Under the pieces are notes generated by a model. The model did not search any database and was not told the DNA's origin. It saw nothing but the letters and a program-made list of their open reading frames with translations. Shown here piece after piece: positions 49,601-61,200 of a stretch of DNA of 64,000 nucleotides. The position numbers and the translations under genes were made by a program. Location of the stretch: positions 14,150,750 to 14,214,749 of the forward strand of contig NW_025062476.1 of NCBI RefSeq assembly GCF_000002995.4, in the 5' to 3' direction. Position 1 is the stretch's first letter, and every line of letters begins with the position of its first letter. The DNA is from Brugia malayi. Its lineage: Eukaryota; Nematoda; Chromadorea; Rhabditida; Onchocercidae.

Positions 49601-51279
49601 TCAATTGGTACCACAAACAAGATATCATTCAAATAACGTTAAAACCATGGTTTGGTAAGAAATTAACTAAAAGAATTATATTGCAATTCGTAGCCTCACA
49701 ATATGACCCACTAGGATTCATAGTTCCTATACTGATAAGATTCAAATTGTTTCTCCAAACTTTGTGGAAAAAGAACCTTTCATGGGATCAAACTATAAGT
49801 GAGGAAGATGAAACCACGTGGAAATTACTCACGAACGAATGGCCAAAGAAACTAAAGGATCTACCAAGATTCACAACAAATTGTTCCAAGCAAGTACAAT
49901 TTCATGTTTTTACTGACGCATCAACTGCTGCATACTCAGCAGCTTTATACATTCGAACTCAAGAAAGAGAAGTATTCTTAGTGTTTGCTAAATCCCGAAT
50001 TGCGCCAATTAAAGGAATGTCAATACCTCGATTAGAATTACTGGCAATACTCATCGGAGTGAGAATGGTACAATTCGTATTAAAACAAAAAGAGCTTGAG
50101 GACGTGATAACAATTTTATGGTCCGATTCTCAATGTGCGCTTCATTGGGTTCACAATAGTTCCCGTTTACTACCAACGTTCATACAAAATAGGGTAGAAG
50201 AAATACGAAAGGCGAAAATCCATTTTAGATATATCCCAAGTGAACAAAACCCAGCTGATATAGCTACAAAAGGAATCTCTCCGAATAAACTAAAAGGATA
50301 TGATCTTTGGTGGAAAGGACCAAAGTGGTTAACAGAAAACGAATCAAAATGGCCACAGTGGAAATACAATTACAATGAGGATTACCAGGATGAAGAAATT
50401 GTGGCCCACATCACAGAACCAATTATCATAAACAAACATTTCGGAATCTTAGATGCTAGTCGTTTTAGCAAATGGTCAAGATTAATAAGAACAACTGGTT
50501 GGGTTCTGAAATTCATAAGATTAACAATGAAAAGGGAAATTCCTTGGCTAAAGATGGCAACGAAAGAAAAGAATATATTGACAACACAGGATTACGAGTT
50601 GTCAGAAATTGTGCTATTCAAACAAGCACAGTCAGAAGGAGTTACCAAAGATGAAATAATCAAATGGAATTTGTTCTATGATAACGAACTATGGAGATAC
50701 AAAAGCCGCGTAGTTAACTCTGAAATGAAAGAGAGTAACTTACACCCAATATATCTCCCGAGACACAACACCATAACTGAACTCTTTATTCAGCAACGAC
50801 ATGAACAACTGTATCATGCTGGAATTGCTCATACACTCTCAAATCTGAGATCGACGATATGGATCCCAAAAGGTAGAACGGAAGTCAAACGAATCTTGAA
50901 TAAGTGCATGAAGTGCAGACGCTGGACAACTAAACCATTCAAATTACCAACTATGGCTGATCTTCCAGCATCTCGGACCACAAGATCAAGACCCTTTGCG
51001 CGAGTAGGACTAGACTATTTAGGTCCTGTGAATATCAGGAGTGATAATGGGCTAACAAAAAGATGGGTAGCACTATTCACATGTTTCACAACAAGAGCTG
51101 TACATCTAGAAGTAGTAGAAACTCTTTCAGCCGAAAGCTTTTTACATGTTTTCAGAAGATTTACAGCAAGACGAGGCTTTCCAGAATTAATCTTAAGCGA
51201 CAACGCTGGTCAATTCCAGTTAATTTTTAAAATCATTGTGAAACAACAATTAAATGAATTCCTAGCGGAAAGGAAATGA
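46657..51279 (+). CDS. BEL/Pao Gag-Pol polyprotein, broken in integrase
   Basis: Gag-Pol makes the particle and copies and integrates the element. The start is ATG 46657, just after the primer site (the frame is open back into the LTR). Length 1540 aa. Order: gag region ~150-300 (LPQLPLITFSGDPKLW, DUF1759 type); three zinc knuckles ~376-439 (one CX2CX4HX4C, two CX2CX3HX4C); aspartic protease with LFDIGSQ at 503-505, where Ile replaces the usual Thr/Ser; reverse transcriptase with LRIVYDASA and YVDN at 919-922; RNase H from ~1087 (FTDAST); integrase zinc finger (HX3H...CX2C); then core Asp 1453 (GLDYLGP) and Asp 1515 (LSDNAGQF). The frame ends at TGA 51277-51279, before the catalytic Glu, which lies in the next frame. 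Confidence 0.92.
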   Translation: MSDSIRKGSELSKSRTLELLKEASELDLTSPSQTLSRGELQHQYEIKLRIVKEKIAHLEYYAGLLETANQNWLDNIQSLTIATRRKEEETKYANMVDDPQGILSLITRTRETIITLKIHTDEYCSVLQHLKQEEVKESFPKNSMIHTNQAEIKLPQLPLITFSGDPKLWRQFWCSFKAAVHEQSIPDIQKLNYLISCLKGDALLSVRGYDIAPENYDVIIGLLKEKYGKPFLIKKSLYNELNTIKKNDREWKATIEAMERTFRQLEAIGENLEHSSIEITIENKLPAWIIDKLYQLKEDSTSWSVKDIRQYLTKLVLRNEEVARSQADTREKKTNKNNVRGETSAFATINQTKGDNTIKSKKVPGKISINGKRKPCVFCNKDHWNNECNIYPTLKLRMERLREITACFKCLRKGHATSDCKKGKPLCFHCKSPHNTALCPNNYKELTQAVDSNKERLGSVTIANSITEKGNQWKKRTLLLCKEINVTNPNRPKIQQKALILFDIGSQLSFISKDLAYRLNLQETNEMEIKIASFGDKTPKTCITTKTEIGVKIGNKEIIRLDVITVNHLTNELQVVNLNKKELLMIDKRNQFSNFKNKWKKPDILIGADHFFKFIQFDQAENLKSGFSLIHTKVGPIIAGSGYINEIHDSISETTSVSPISQVNAVNIPDLDHFWKLELMGIQDKINSDNDEKALQQFKQTITRDKGRYQVCWPWKDSKNKLSDNFGLCLGRLKSLIRRLQMKPQLLSRYNQTIEEQLNSNIIEKVSSEMNEVGIIHYLPHHEVITPNKTTTNLRIVYDASAHCKGMKSLNDVLYRGPITLPDLVGVLLRFRTMKNVIIADVEKAFLQIELHPTDRNCTRFLWLKDIRSPVNEENVSCYRFQRVPFGIVSSPFLLSATLNYHLETCKSKIALELRKNLYVDNIIIPTKGTNEALSNYKEIKIIFNEASMNVREFLSNDQEVNEKLPVQDRAEVSSIKKILGLNWYHKQDIIQITLKPWFGKKLTKRIILQFVASQYDPLGFIVPILIRFKLFLQTLWKKNLSWDQTISEEDETTWKLLTNEWPKKLKDLPRFTTNCSKQVQFHVFTDASTAAYSAALYIRTQEREVFLVFAKSRIAPIKGMSIPRLELLAILIGVRMVQFVLKQKELEDVITILWSDSQCALHWVHNSSRLLPTFIQNRVEEIRKAKIHFRYIPSEQNPADIATKGISPNKLKGYDLWWKGPKWLTENESKWPQWKYNYNEDYQDEEIVAHITEPIIINKHFGILDASRFSKWSRLIRTTGWVLKFIRLTMKREIPWLKMATKEKNILTTQDYELSEIVLFKQAQSEGVTKDEIIKWNLFYDNELWRYKSRVVNSEMKESNLHPIYLPRHNTITELFIQQRHEQLYHAGIAHTLSNLRSTIWIPKGRTEVKRILNKCMKCRRWTTKPFKLPTMADLPASRTTRSRPFARVGLDYLGPVNIRSDNGLTKRWVALFTCFTTRAVHLEVVETLSAESFLHVFRRFTARRGFPELILSDNAGQFQLIFKIIVKQQLNEFLAERK

Positions 51280-52091
51280 TCTGGAAAAATATAATACCAA
51301 AGGCGCCTTGGAACGGAGGAGTATATGAGCGACTTATTGGGTTAACAAAAAGGGCAATGAAAAGAGCCATCGGCAGAAAGTTATTATGGGAACGGGAATT
51401 GATTACGCTAGTAGCGGAAGTGGAAAGTATTTTGAATACTCGACCACTAACTTACGTAAATTTTGATGATTGTATCATATTGCGTCCAATTGACTTTATA
51501 CTACCGAATGCGCATCTAATCATGCCTGCTAAAAACAAGAATGAAATGGATGATTTTATCCCTCATAAATTGGATTCGAGAGAAAAACTCATTCAATACT
51601 GGTCAAATACACTAAAGGCCCTCGATGCCTTCTGGGAAATATGGAAAGAGGAATATTTAAATACTCTTAAAGAAAGAGCACAAAGGGAACACTCTTCTCC
51701 GAGAGATGTAGTAAAAAGAACTCCCCACGAGGGAGAGATTGTGTTACTAAATGAACCAGAAATTCCCCGTGGCATGTGGAAACTAGCCAGAATAAGAGAA
51801 ATCAAAACAGGAAAGGATGGAGAAGTGAGAAGTGTCTCGATAGAATTACCGAAAGGAAAAATACTCAACAGACCGGTGAATATGTTATACCCACTGGAAG
51901 TCAAAGGTGAGGAAATTGACCCTCAACCAACAATGTTTAACAAATCAGTGCAAAATGTCAATGAACAAGAACCAATTGCTCTACGAACTAGAAGCGCTAT
52001 AAGGCGAAGCAATCAACCAAAGCTGTCCAACGAACTAAAGCATTTAGCTCCTTCGGTCGGGAGTGTCGCGGATTTTAATATCGCGATCTAA
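51276..52091 (+). CDS. BEL/Pao integrase C-terminal part (shifted frame)
   Basis: 271 codons in the -1 frame relative to the upstream polyprotein, overlapping its stop as ATGA. It begins with the integrase segment carrying APWNGGVYERLIG, whose Glu (codon at 51327) is the third residue of the DDE triad, about 43 codons after the second Asp. It continues through the BEL integrase C-terminal region and ends at TAA 52089-52091 inside the 3' LTR. As it starts mid-domain it is not a natural separate protein; a single-base deletion or error is likeliest. No canonical X-XXY-YYZ slippery heptamer is seen at the overlap. Confidence 0.85.
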   Translation: MIWKNIIPKAPWNGGVYERLIGLTKRAMKRAIGRKLLWERELITLVAEVESILNTRPLTYVNFDDCIILRPIDFILPNAHLIMPAKNKNEMDDFIPHKLDSREKLIQYWSNTLKALDAFWEIWKEEYLNTLKERAQREHSSPRDVVKRTPHEGEIVLLNEPEIPRGMWKLARIREIKTGKDGEVRSVSIELPKGKILNRPVNMLYPLEVKGEEIDPQPTMFNKSVQNVNEQEPIALRTRSAIRRSNQPKLSNELKHLAPSVGSVADFNIAI

Positions 52092-52558
52092 AAATATGAG
52101 TTGCAAATTGTAGTAAAGATATCTACGTAATTTCCGCAAATAATGCTTATACTTCGGACTCTTTGTTTCCAAATTTATGCTTCTACATATTGAAACAATT
52201 TACATCGTTCTTTGTTAGCAATCCTTACAATCATGAGGATATCTACATTGTTCTTTGTTAGCTATCATAATCATGCGGTTATCTAATAAGCTCTTTATTA
52301 GCAACTGGTGCCCATGCAAGCACCTCCTCTCCTTTGTTTGGATCATTGTCTAACATCAATGTAGATTTATAACCATACTATTGTCAATTAGATCTGTTTT
52401 TAAATCATCCAATCCTCCGAATCAGTTTTATTCAATTGTTGCCCAAATATTTAGCTGGCATCCAACACATCTCCCTGACATCAAACTTCTCCCCCGAATA
52501 ACAATTTAACCAAATCATAAAGGTTTGTTTCCAAAAACATTTTTTTGCTTCCACTACA
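52064..52558 (+). repeat. BEL/Pao 3' LTR
   Basis: 495 bp, identical to the 5' LTR except at 52339. Preceded by a short purine-rich CGGGAG. The integrase frame terminates 28 bp inside it. Confidence 0.95.
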
Positions 52559-52871
52559 CCAGTTGTCACCAGTTTTCCATTTCTTGCAGCATGTTAGCGT
52601 ATTGGCACTATCTTTAAAATTCAAACCATAATAATAAAAAAAAATTCGAACATGAATATAAATGAAACACAAACAAATGAAAACAAAAAATAACAACAAC
52701 AACATCATAGCTTTTGTTGCTCTCGAGAAAACATACTTGCTAGTCCATTCCAAACAATAGTTTTTGCACGTCCCACAACTTCAACAAATTGCTTGGCTGT
52801 TTCCGGTCCAATATCTAGATCCATCCATCTGGAATACCTGAACTGAGGTAGACTATTTTGAATTGGGTATC
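52559..52871 (-). pseudogene. pgk: Phosphoglycerate kinase fragment
   Basis: On the - strand, after an acceptor-like TTCAG (exon edge 52871), one frame reads WMDLDIGPETAKQFVEVVGR and then AKTIVWNG, the conserved phosphoglycerate kinase block (GLDxGPES...RAKTIVWNGP). Just upstream SGIP appears one frame off, so there is a frameshift. A donor-like A|GTATGT follows WNGLA. Below ~52626 a second piece has TCCKKWKTGDN, matching the ATCCxKWxTEDK block. The ~34 residues between them in real enzymes, including most of the GGGD approach, are absent. The fragment is cut by the BEL LTR at 52558. It is a dead fragment of a glycolytic gene, order preserved. Confidence 0.75.
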
Positions 52872-52942
52872 CTGAAGGAAAAAGAAATTAACAAACTTGA
52901 TTATAATTGTTGGTGTCAACCGGTTTTAAAAAGAAAAGAGAA

Positions 52943-54045
52943 ATGTCAGCGAGCATAGCAATAAGCGCCAATTTCATGAAAGGTAAATTATAAAAGACAC
53001 TCAATGAGATTAAACAGTTGAAAGTAATCCAACCGGACATTATTGCGGGTGGAAAACCAGTGACGCTCGAAAGAAACAACGACGCTTAATTAAAAATGGC
53101 TGGAATTCCTGCAAAGTTAAGCAAGAAGAAGAAGATCAACGACATGAGACAATAGTTGAAGATAATGGGGGAATTCTGAAATTAATCGAAGATGGCTGAG
53201 AAACATTAATATCACTTAAGCTACACATTAATGATATTCAAGCAACGATGCAGTGTCTACAACAACCAATGGAATGAACGACGCGAAATAATTCTGAATC
53301 GGATAGAATATCGAGTCAATAAGAGCAAGGATCAACGGACGTCAACTAACTGTTAAATTACCATATCTTGCCCTTAAAAATTTTGATGGGAATCCAAGCA
53401 ATGGAGAAAATTCTGGAGTGGGTTTGAAGCAGCAGTACATCAACAGAATACGTACAGAAACTGGCATATCTTCTCTCTTGCTTAAGAGGAACCGAATTAA
53501 ATGCAGTAGAAGTGCACGAAACAACACCAGAAAACTATGAGATGATTTGGAATCATCGAAAGATATGGAAGTCCTTCCATCATTAAACGAACGTTATATC
53601 ACGAATTAAAATCATTCAAACATAATGATCATGATTTGAGAACAATAGTAGGGATGATTGAAAGAATCTTCAGGCAGCTGACGAATTTAGGTGAAAACTT
53701 AGAACAAACGAGTATCGAACTGACTATTGAAGAAAAGTTACCTCTATGGGTACTCGATGAAGTATACAAACGGAAGGAGCTAGACCCAGATTGGTCTGTT
53801 GGTAAGTTTGACAATGCTTAGAAGCTATTGTGAAATGAAAAGAAACGATTAACCAAATTCACGGATCAAAGAATACAGATGATGGACGAACAACGTACAA
53901 CAGAATTCAATTCCATCAACTAAGAAGAACATCAGCAATACAATTTCAAAAAGAAACCACAATTCGAAACATCAATTCCAACAAAAGGTCAAGACCTTGT
54001 GCATTTTTTATCGGTGGAAACAATGAAAACAAGCAATTCTTCCTC
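52943..54045 (+). pseudogene. Decayed BEL/Pao gag (second, older element)
   Basis: Similar in order to gag of the intact element, with many stops and frame changes. It starts MSASIAIS (ATG 52943). Then come QEEEDQRHETIVED with GGILKLIEDG, VKLPYLALKNFDGNP with WRKFWSGFEAAVHQQN, LSCLRGTELNAVEV with TPENYEM, FRQLTNLGENLEQTSIELTI (53670 region), and a worn first zinc knuckle (RPCAFFIGG, second Cys lost). A primer-site-like TGGTGTCAACCGG lies at 52912-52924. Similarity stops near 54045 and no pol follows. Confidence 0.8.
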
Positions 54046-55257
54046 ACTTGAAGTTTTTTCTTTGTTTATATTTAGGAAAAAAAATGGAAATGATATGATT
54101 GAGGATAGGGTTGAGTCGTTTTATTGTTAATCAGATTCTTTATTTATATAAAAGAAAAAGAAAAAATAATTTACTAATAAGTCTTGAAACAATAAAGAAT
54201 AAAAAATACATAACGATTATATCTGAAAGTCTTTCAGTTCTTTGATAAGATTTTAATTAAATTAATTTAATCATTATAATTTACTAATTAATTCAAAATT
54301 TTCATTTTCTAACATTTTTAATGCATTCAGCCATCTGATTTTATTCCATCAAACCAGCAGAATAATAACGCTCGTATACTTATGAAATTGTTTTCAATTT
54401 GAATTTCAAATTTTATTTATTCTTTTCTATTCTTTTGCTCCTCAATTTCGTATGAATTTTTACAAGCTATTTATAAACAATTATTTTTGACAAGTTCAAT
54501 ATTTCGGTGCAATATTGCTCACTTGAAGTCCACTATTTTCTTTTGTAATAAAGTTGCAATGGATTGATAAATTAATAACCGATAAATTAAAAATATTTAA
54601 TTTTTTTTGGACAAGAATTTCAAAAATGCTAATTTATGAAGTGCAAGATTTAAATTTTACGAATATAAATATTAAAAACATGAATGGTATAAAAGACTTA
54701 TTTTCATTTCTAAATTCATTTGTTTTAATAACCATTGCTAGTTGTCGTAAATCGTAATTAAGATGGATGAAAAGAGACGTAAATCATTCGTGAACAAAAT
54801 GAAGAAGCTAATGTTTTCTCTGAATTGCTAATTTTTCTTCCGTTTTTTCTAAATTTTTTTCCAAACTTTTTCTAAATGTTTTATAATGATTGCACCTATT
54901 TTATCGTGAGAAAGAAATTGAGCAAAAAAAAATCATTAAACTCGATTAACAGCAAAATAAACACTTTTTTGTTTAATTCATGTTTTTCCCGAAAACGATT
55001 TACCGAATAAGCAAATTTTGACAACTGATTGATTAATCGTTTCTTACTCATTATCTCTAAAATTTTATAAAGAAAAAAAAACATCAGATTTTCCACAAAA
55101 ATTTATAAGTTGAAGTCGGAAAAAATTTTTACCTATATGAAATATGCCAAAACCTCAACCGTTCCTTTCATTAAAACAATTTATTTTGTCGCATTACTTG
55201 TTCCTCTAGCTTTTTCGTCAGTCACAAACTTTTTTCCATTTTCTTCTTCATTTATTT
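54046..55257. other. AT-rich spacer, no recognised gene
   Basis: Low-complexity AT-rich DNA between the gag relic and the minisatellite. No open frame with support. Short open frames such as 54554-54757 have neither motifs nor splice context. Confidence 0.5.
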
Positions 55258-58200
55258 TAATTTTACTCATACCATTTCTCTACAGATATAACAATATCAC
55301 TAGAAGACATTTCGATAAATTAATGCCACTCTCTGCAAATATAACAATATCACTAGAGGACATTTTGATTAATTCATGTCACTTCTCTGCAAATATAACA
55401 ATATCACTTGAAGACATTTTGATTAATTCATTAACTCACACCATTTCTCTACAGATATAACAATATCACTAGAAGACATTTCGATTAATTCATGCCATTT
55501 CTCTGCAGATATAACAATATCACTTGAAGACATTTTGATTAATTTATGTCACTTCTCTGCAAATATTACAATATCACTAGAAGACATTTCGATTAATTCA
55601 TGCCGTTTCTCTACTGATAAAACAATGTCATTAGAAGATATTCTGATTAATTCAGTAACTCATACCATTTCTCTGCAGATGAAACAATATCACTAGAAGA
55701 TATTTTGATTAATTGATTAACTCATACCATTTCTCTACAGATATAACAATATCACTAGAAGACAGTTTTTTTAATTCATGTCACTTTTCCACTGATGTAA
55801 CAATATCACTAGAAGACATTTTTAATTCATTAACTCGTACCATTTCTCTACAGATATAACAATATCACTAGAAGACATTTTGATTTATTTATTAACTCAT
55901 ACCATTTCTCTACAGATCACTAGAAGACATTTTTAATTCATTAACTCATACCATTTCTCTACAGATATAACAATATCACTAGAAGACATATCGATAAATT
56001 AATGCCACTCTCAGCAGATATAATTTTAATTCATGTCATTTCTCCACTGATATAACAATATCACTGGAAGACAATTCGATTAATTCATGTCACTTCTCTG
56101 AAATATGACAATATCACTAGAAGATATTTTGATTTAATCATTAACTCATACCATTTCTCTACAGATATAACAATATCACTAGAAGACATTTCGATAAATT
56201 AATGCCACTCTCTGCAAATATAACAATATCACTAGAAGACATTTTGATTAATTCATGTCACTTCTCTGAAATATGACAATATCACTAGAAGATATTTTGA
56301 TTAATTCAATAACTCATGCCATTTCTCTGCAGATATAACAATATCACTAGAAGACATTTCGATTAATTCATGTCATTTCTCCACTGATATAACAATATCA
56401 TTAGAAGACATTTCTATTAATTCATGCCACTTCTCTACTGATATAACTATATCACTCACAAGAAGATATTTTGATTAATTCATTAACTCATACCATTTCT
56501 CCACAGATATAACAATATCACTAGAAGACAGTTTTTTTAATTCATGTCACTTCTCCACTGATATAACAATATCACTAGAAGACATTTCGATAAATTAATG
56601 CCACTCTCTGCAAATATAACAATATCACTAGAAGATATTTTGATTATTTCATTAGCTCGTACCATTTCTCTACAGATATAACAATATCACTAGAAGACAT
56701 TTTGATTTTTTCATTAGCTCATACCATTTCTCTACAGATATAACAATATCACTATTAGACATTTTGACTAATTCATTAACTCGTACCATTTCTCTGCAGA
56801 TAAAACAATATCACTAGAAGACATTTTAATTACTTCATTTACTAGTACCATTTCTCTGCAGATAAAACAATATCACAAGAAGACATTTTGATTAATTCAT
56901 TAACTCATACCATTTCTCTACTGATTTAACAATATTACTAGAAAACATTTTGATTTTTTCATTAACTCTTACCATTTTTCTACCTATATAACAAGATCAC
57001 TAGAAGACATTTTGATTATTTCATTAACTCATACCATTTCTCTGCAGATATAACATTATCACTGGAAGACATTTTGATTAATTCATTATCTCTTACCATT
57101 TCTCTGCAAATATAAGAATATCACTCGAAGAAATTTTGATTAATTCATAGACTCATACTTATTCTCCACAGATATAACAATATCATATAAGATATTTTGA
57201 TTAATTCATTAACTCATACCATTTCCTACAGATAAAACAATATCACTTGAAGACATTTTGATTGTTTCATGTCACTTCTCTGCAAATATAACAATATCAT
57301 TAGAAGACATTTTGATTAATTCATGTCACTTCTCTGCATATATAACAATATCATTAGAAGACATTTTGACTAATTCATTAACTCGTACCATTTCTCTACT
57401 GATTTAACAATATCACTAGAAGACATTTTGATTAATTCATTAACTCATACCATTTCTCTACTGATTTAACAATATTACTAGAAAACATTTTGATTAATTC
57501 ATTAGCTCATACCATTTCTCTACAGATATAACAATATCAATAGAAGACATTTTGATTAATTCATTAACTCTTACCATTTCTCTACCAATATAACAAGATC
57601 ACTAGAAGTCATTTTGATTACTTCATTAACTCATATCATTTTTCTTCAGATATAACAGGATCGCTAGAAGATATTTTGATTAATTCATTAACTCTTACCA
57701 TTTCTCTACCAATATAACAAGATCACTAGAAGACATTTTGATTAATTCATTAACTCTTACCATTTCTCTACCAATATAACAAGTTCACCAGAAGATATTT
57801 TGATTAACTCATTAATTCATGCCATTTCTCTGCAAATAAAACAAGATCACTGAAAGATATTTTGATTATTTCATTAGCTCGTACCATTTCTCTACAGATA
57901 TAACAATATCACCAGAAGACATTTTGATAATTCATGCCATTTCTCTGCAAATATAACAATATCACTAAAAGATATTTTGATTAATTCATGCCATTTTTCT
58001 GCAAATATAACAATATCACTAGAGGACATTATGATTTTTTCATTAGCTCATACCATTTCTCTGCAGATAAAACAATATCACAAGAAGACATTTTGATTAA
58101 TTCATTAACTCATACCATTTCTCTACTGATTTAACAATATTACTAGAAAACATTTTGATTAATTCATTAACTCATACCATTTCTCTTCAGATATATCAAT

Positions 58201-61200
58201 ATCACTAGAAGACATTTTGATTAATTCATTAACACATACCATTTCTCTACTGATTTAAAAATATCACTAGAAGACATTTTGATTAATTCATTAACTCATA
58301 TCATTTTTCTACAGATATAACAGGATCGCTAGAAGATATTTTGATTAATTCATTAACCCATATCATTTTTCTTCAGATATAACAGGATCGCAAGAAGAAA
58401 TTTTGATTAATTCATTAACTCTTACCATTTTTCTACCTATATAACAAGATCACTAGAAGACATTTTGATTATTTCATGCCATTTCTCTGCAAATATAACA
58501 ATATCACTAGAAGACATTTTGATTATTTCATTATCTCTTACCATTTTTCTACCAATATTACAAGATGACTAGAAGATATTTTGATTAATTCATTAAATCA
58601 TGTCATTTTTCTTCAGATCGCTAGAAGATATTTTGATTAATTCATTAACTCATATCATTTTTCTTCATATATAACAGGATCGCCAGAAGATATTTTGATT
58701 AATTCATTAACTCTTACCATTTCTCTAGCAATATAACAAGATCACTAGAGATATTTTGATTTATTCATTAACTCATATCATTTTTCTTCATATATAACAG
58801 GATCGCTAGAAGATATTTTGATTAATTCATAAACTCTTACCATTTCTCTACCAATATAACAAGTTCACCAGAAGATATTTTGATTAACTCATTAACTCAT
58901 ACCATTTCTCTGCAAATATAACAAGATCACTTGAAGACATTTTGATTAATTCATTAGCTCGTAGCATTTCTCTGCAAATATAACAATATCACTTGAAGAC
59001 ATTTTGATTAATTCATGCCATTTCTCTGCAAATAAAACAAGATCACTGAAAGAATATTTTGATTATTTCATTAGCTCGTACCATTTCTCTGCAAATATAT
59101 CAATATCACCAGAAGACATTTTGATAATTCATTGCCATTTCTCTGCAAATATAACAATATCACTTGAAGACATTTTGATTAATTCATGCCATTTCTCAGC
59201 AAATAAAACAAGATCACTGAAAGATATTTTGATTATTTCATTAGCTCGTACCATTTCTCTACAGATATAACAATATCACCAGAAGACATTTTGATAATTC
59301 ATGCCATTTCTCTGCAAATATAACAATTTCACTTAAAGATATTTTGATTTAATTCATGCCATTTTTCTGCAAATATAACAATATCACTAGAGGACATTAT
59401 GATTTTTTCATTAGCTCATACCATTTCTCTGCAGATAAAACAATATCACAAGAAGACATTTTGATTAATTCATCAACTTGTACCATTTCTCTACAGAAAC
59501 AACAATTTCACTAGAAGACACTTTGATTGTTTCATGTCACTTCTCTGCAAACATTATAATATCATTAGAAGACATTTTGAATAATTCATTAACTCGTACC
59601 ATTTCTCTGCAGATAAAACAATATCACAAGAAGACATTTTGATTAATTCATTAACTCATACCATTTCTCTACTGATTTAATAATATTACTAGAAAACATT
59701 TTGATTAATTCATTAGCTCATACCATTTCTCTACAGATATATCAATATCACTAGAAGACATTTTGATTAATTCATTAACTCTTATCATTTTTCTACCAAT
59801 ATAACAGGATCACTAGAAGATATTTTGATTAATTCATTAACCCATATCATTTTTCTTCAGATATAACAGGATCGCAAGAAGAAATTTTGATTAATTCATT
59901 AACTCCATTTTTCTACCTATATAACAAGATCACTAGAAGAACATTTGATTATTTCATGCCATTTCTCTGCAAATATAACAATTCCACTAGAAGACATTTG
60001 ATTATTTCATTAACTCATACCATTTCTCTGCAGATATAACATTATCACTGGAAGACATTTTGATTAATTCATTATCTCTTACCATTTTTCTACCAATATT
60101 ACAAGATGACTAGAAGATATTTTGATCAATTCATTAACTCATATCATTTCTCTTCAGATCGCTAGAAGATATTTTGATTTATTCATTAACTCATATCATT
60201 TTTCTTCATATATAACATGATCGCTAGAAGATATTTTGATTAATTCATAAACTCTTACCATTTCTCTACAATATAACAAGTTCACCAGAAGATATTTTGA
60301 TTAACTCATTAACTCATACCATTTCTCTGCCAATATAACAAGATCACTGAAAGATATTTTGATTATTTCATTAGCTCGTACCATTTCTCTGCAAATATAA
60401 CAATATCACCAGAAGACATTTGATAATTCATAGCCATTTCTCTGCAAATAAACAAGATCACTGAAAGATATTTTGATTATTTCATTAGCTCGTACCATTT
60501 CTCTGCAAATATAACAATATCACCAGAAGACATTTTGATAATTCATGCATTTCTCTGCATATATAACAATATCACTAAAAGATATTTTGATTAATTCATG
60601 CCATTTTTCTGCAAATATAACAATATCACTAGAGGACATTATGATTTTTTCATAAGCTCATACCATTTCTCTACTGATTTAACAATATCACTAGAAGGCA
60701 TTTTGATTTATTCATCAACTTGTACCATTTCTCTTCAGATATATCAATATCACTAGAAGACATTTTGATTAATTCATCAACACATTCCATTTCTCTACTG
60801 ATTTAAAAATTTCACTAGAAGACATTTTGATTAATTCATTAACTCATACCATTTCTGTGCAGATATAACATTATCACTAGAAGATATTTTGATTAATTCA
60901 TTAACTCTTATCATTTTTCTACCAATATAACAGGATCACTAGAAGATATTCTGATTAATTCGTTAACTCATATCATTTTTCTACAGATATAACAGGATCG
61001 CTAGAAGATATTTTGATTAATTCATTAACTCTTACATTACTCTACCAATATAACAAGATCACCAGAAGATATTTTGATTAATTCATTAACCCATATCATT
61101 TTTTTCAGATATAACAGGATCGCAAGAAGAAATTTTGATTAATTCATTAACTCTTACCATTTTTCTACCTATATAACAAGATCACTAGAAGACATTTTGA

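Larger units (their letters stand above)
46139..52558 (+). mobile_element. BEL/Pao LTR retrotransposon
   Basis: 6420 bp element bounded by 495 bp LTRs (TG...CA). The order is gag, protease, reverse transcriptase, RNase H, integrase, as in BEL/Pao. The LTRs differ at one position (C at 46414, T at 52339), so insertion is recent. No target-site duplication is visible: GTATA precedes the left LTR and CCAGT follows the right one. The left flank is 323 bp satellite and the right flank a phosphoglycerate kinase fragment. The coding region has one frame break inside the integrase. Confidence 0.95.

Noticed and set aside
51265..51290. Programmed -1 frameshift in the BEL integrase
   Set aside because: BEL elements do not normally shift inside integrase, and no canonical slippery heptamer is present; a single-base lesion or error explains it more simply.
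55110..55460. 116-codon frame running from the spacer into the minisatellite
   Set aside because: The hydrophobic start is low-complexity AT-rich sequence and the rest is repeat units; no splice or homology support.
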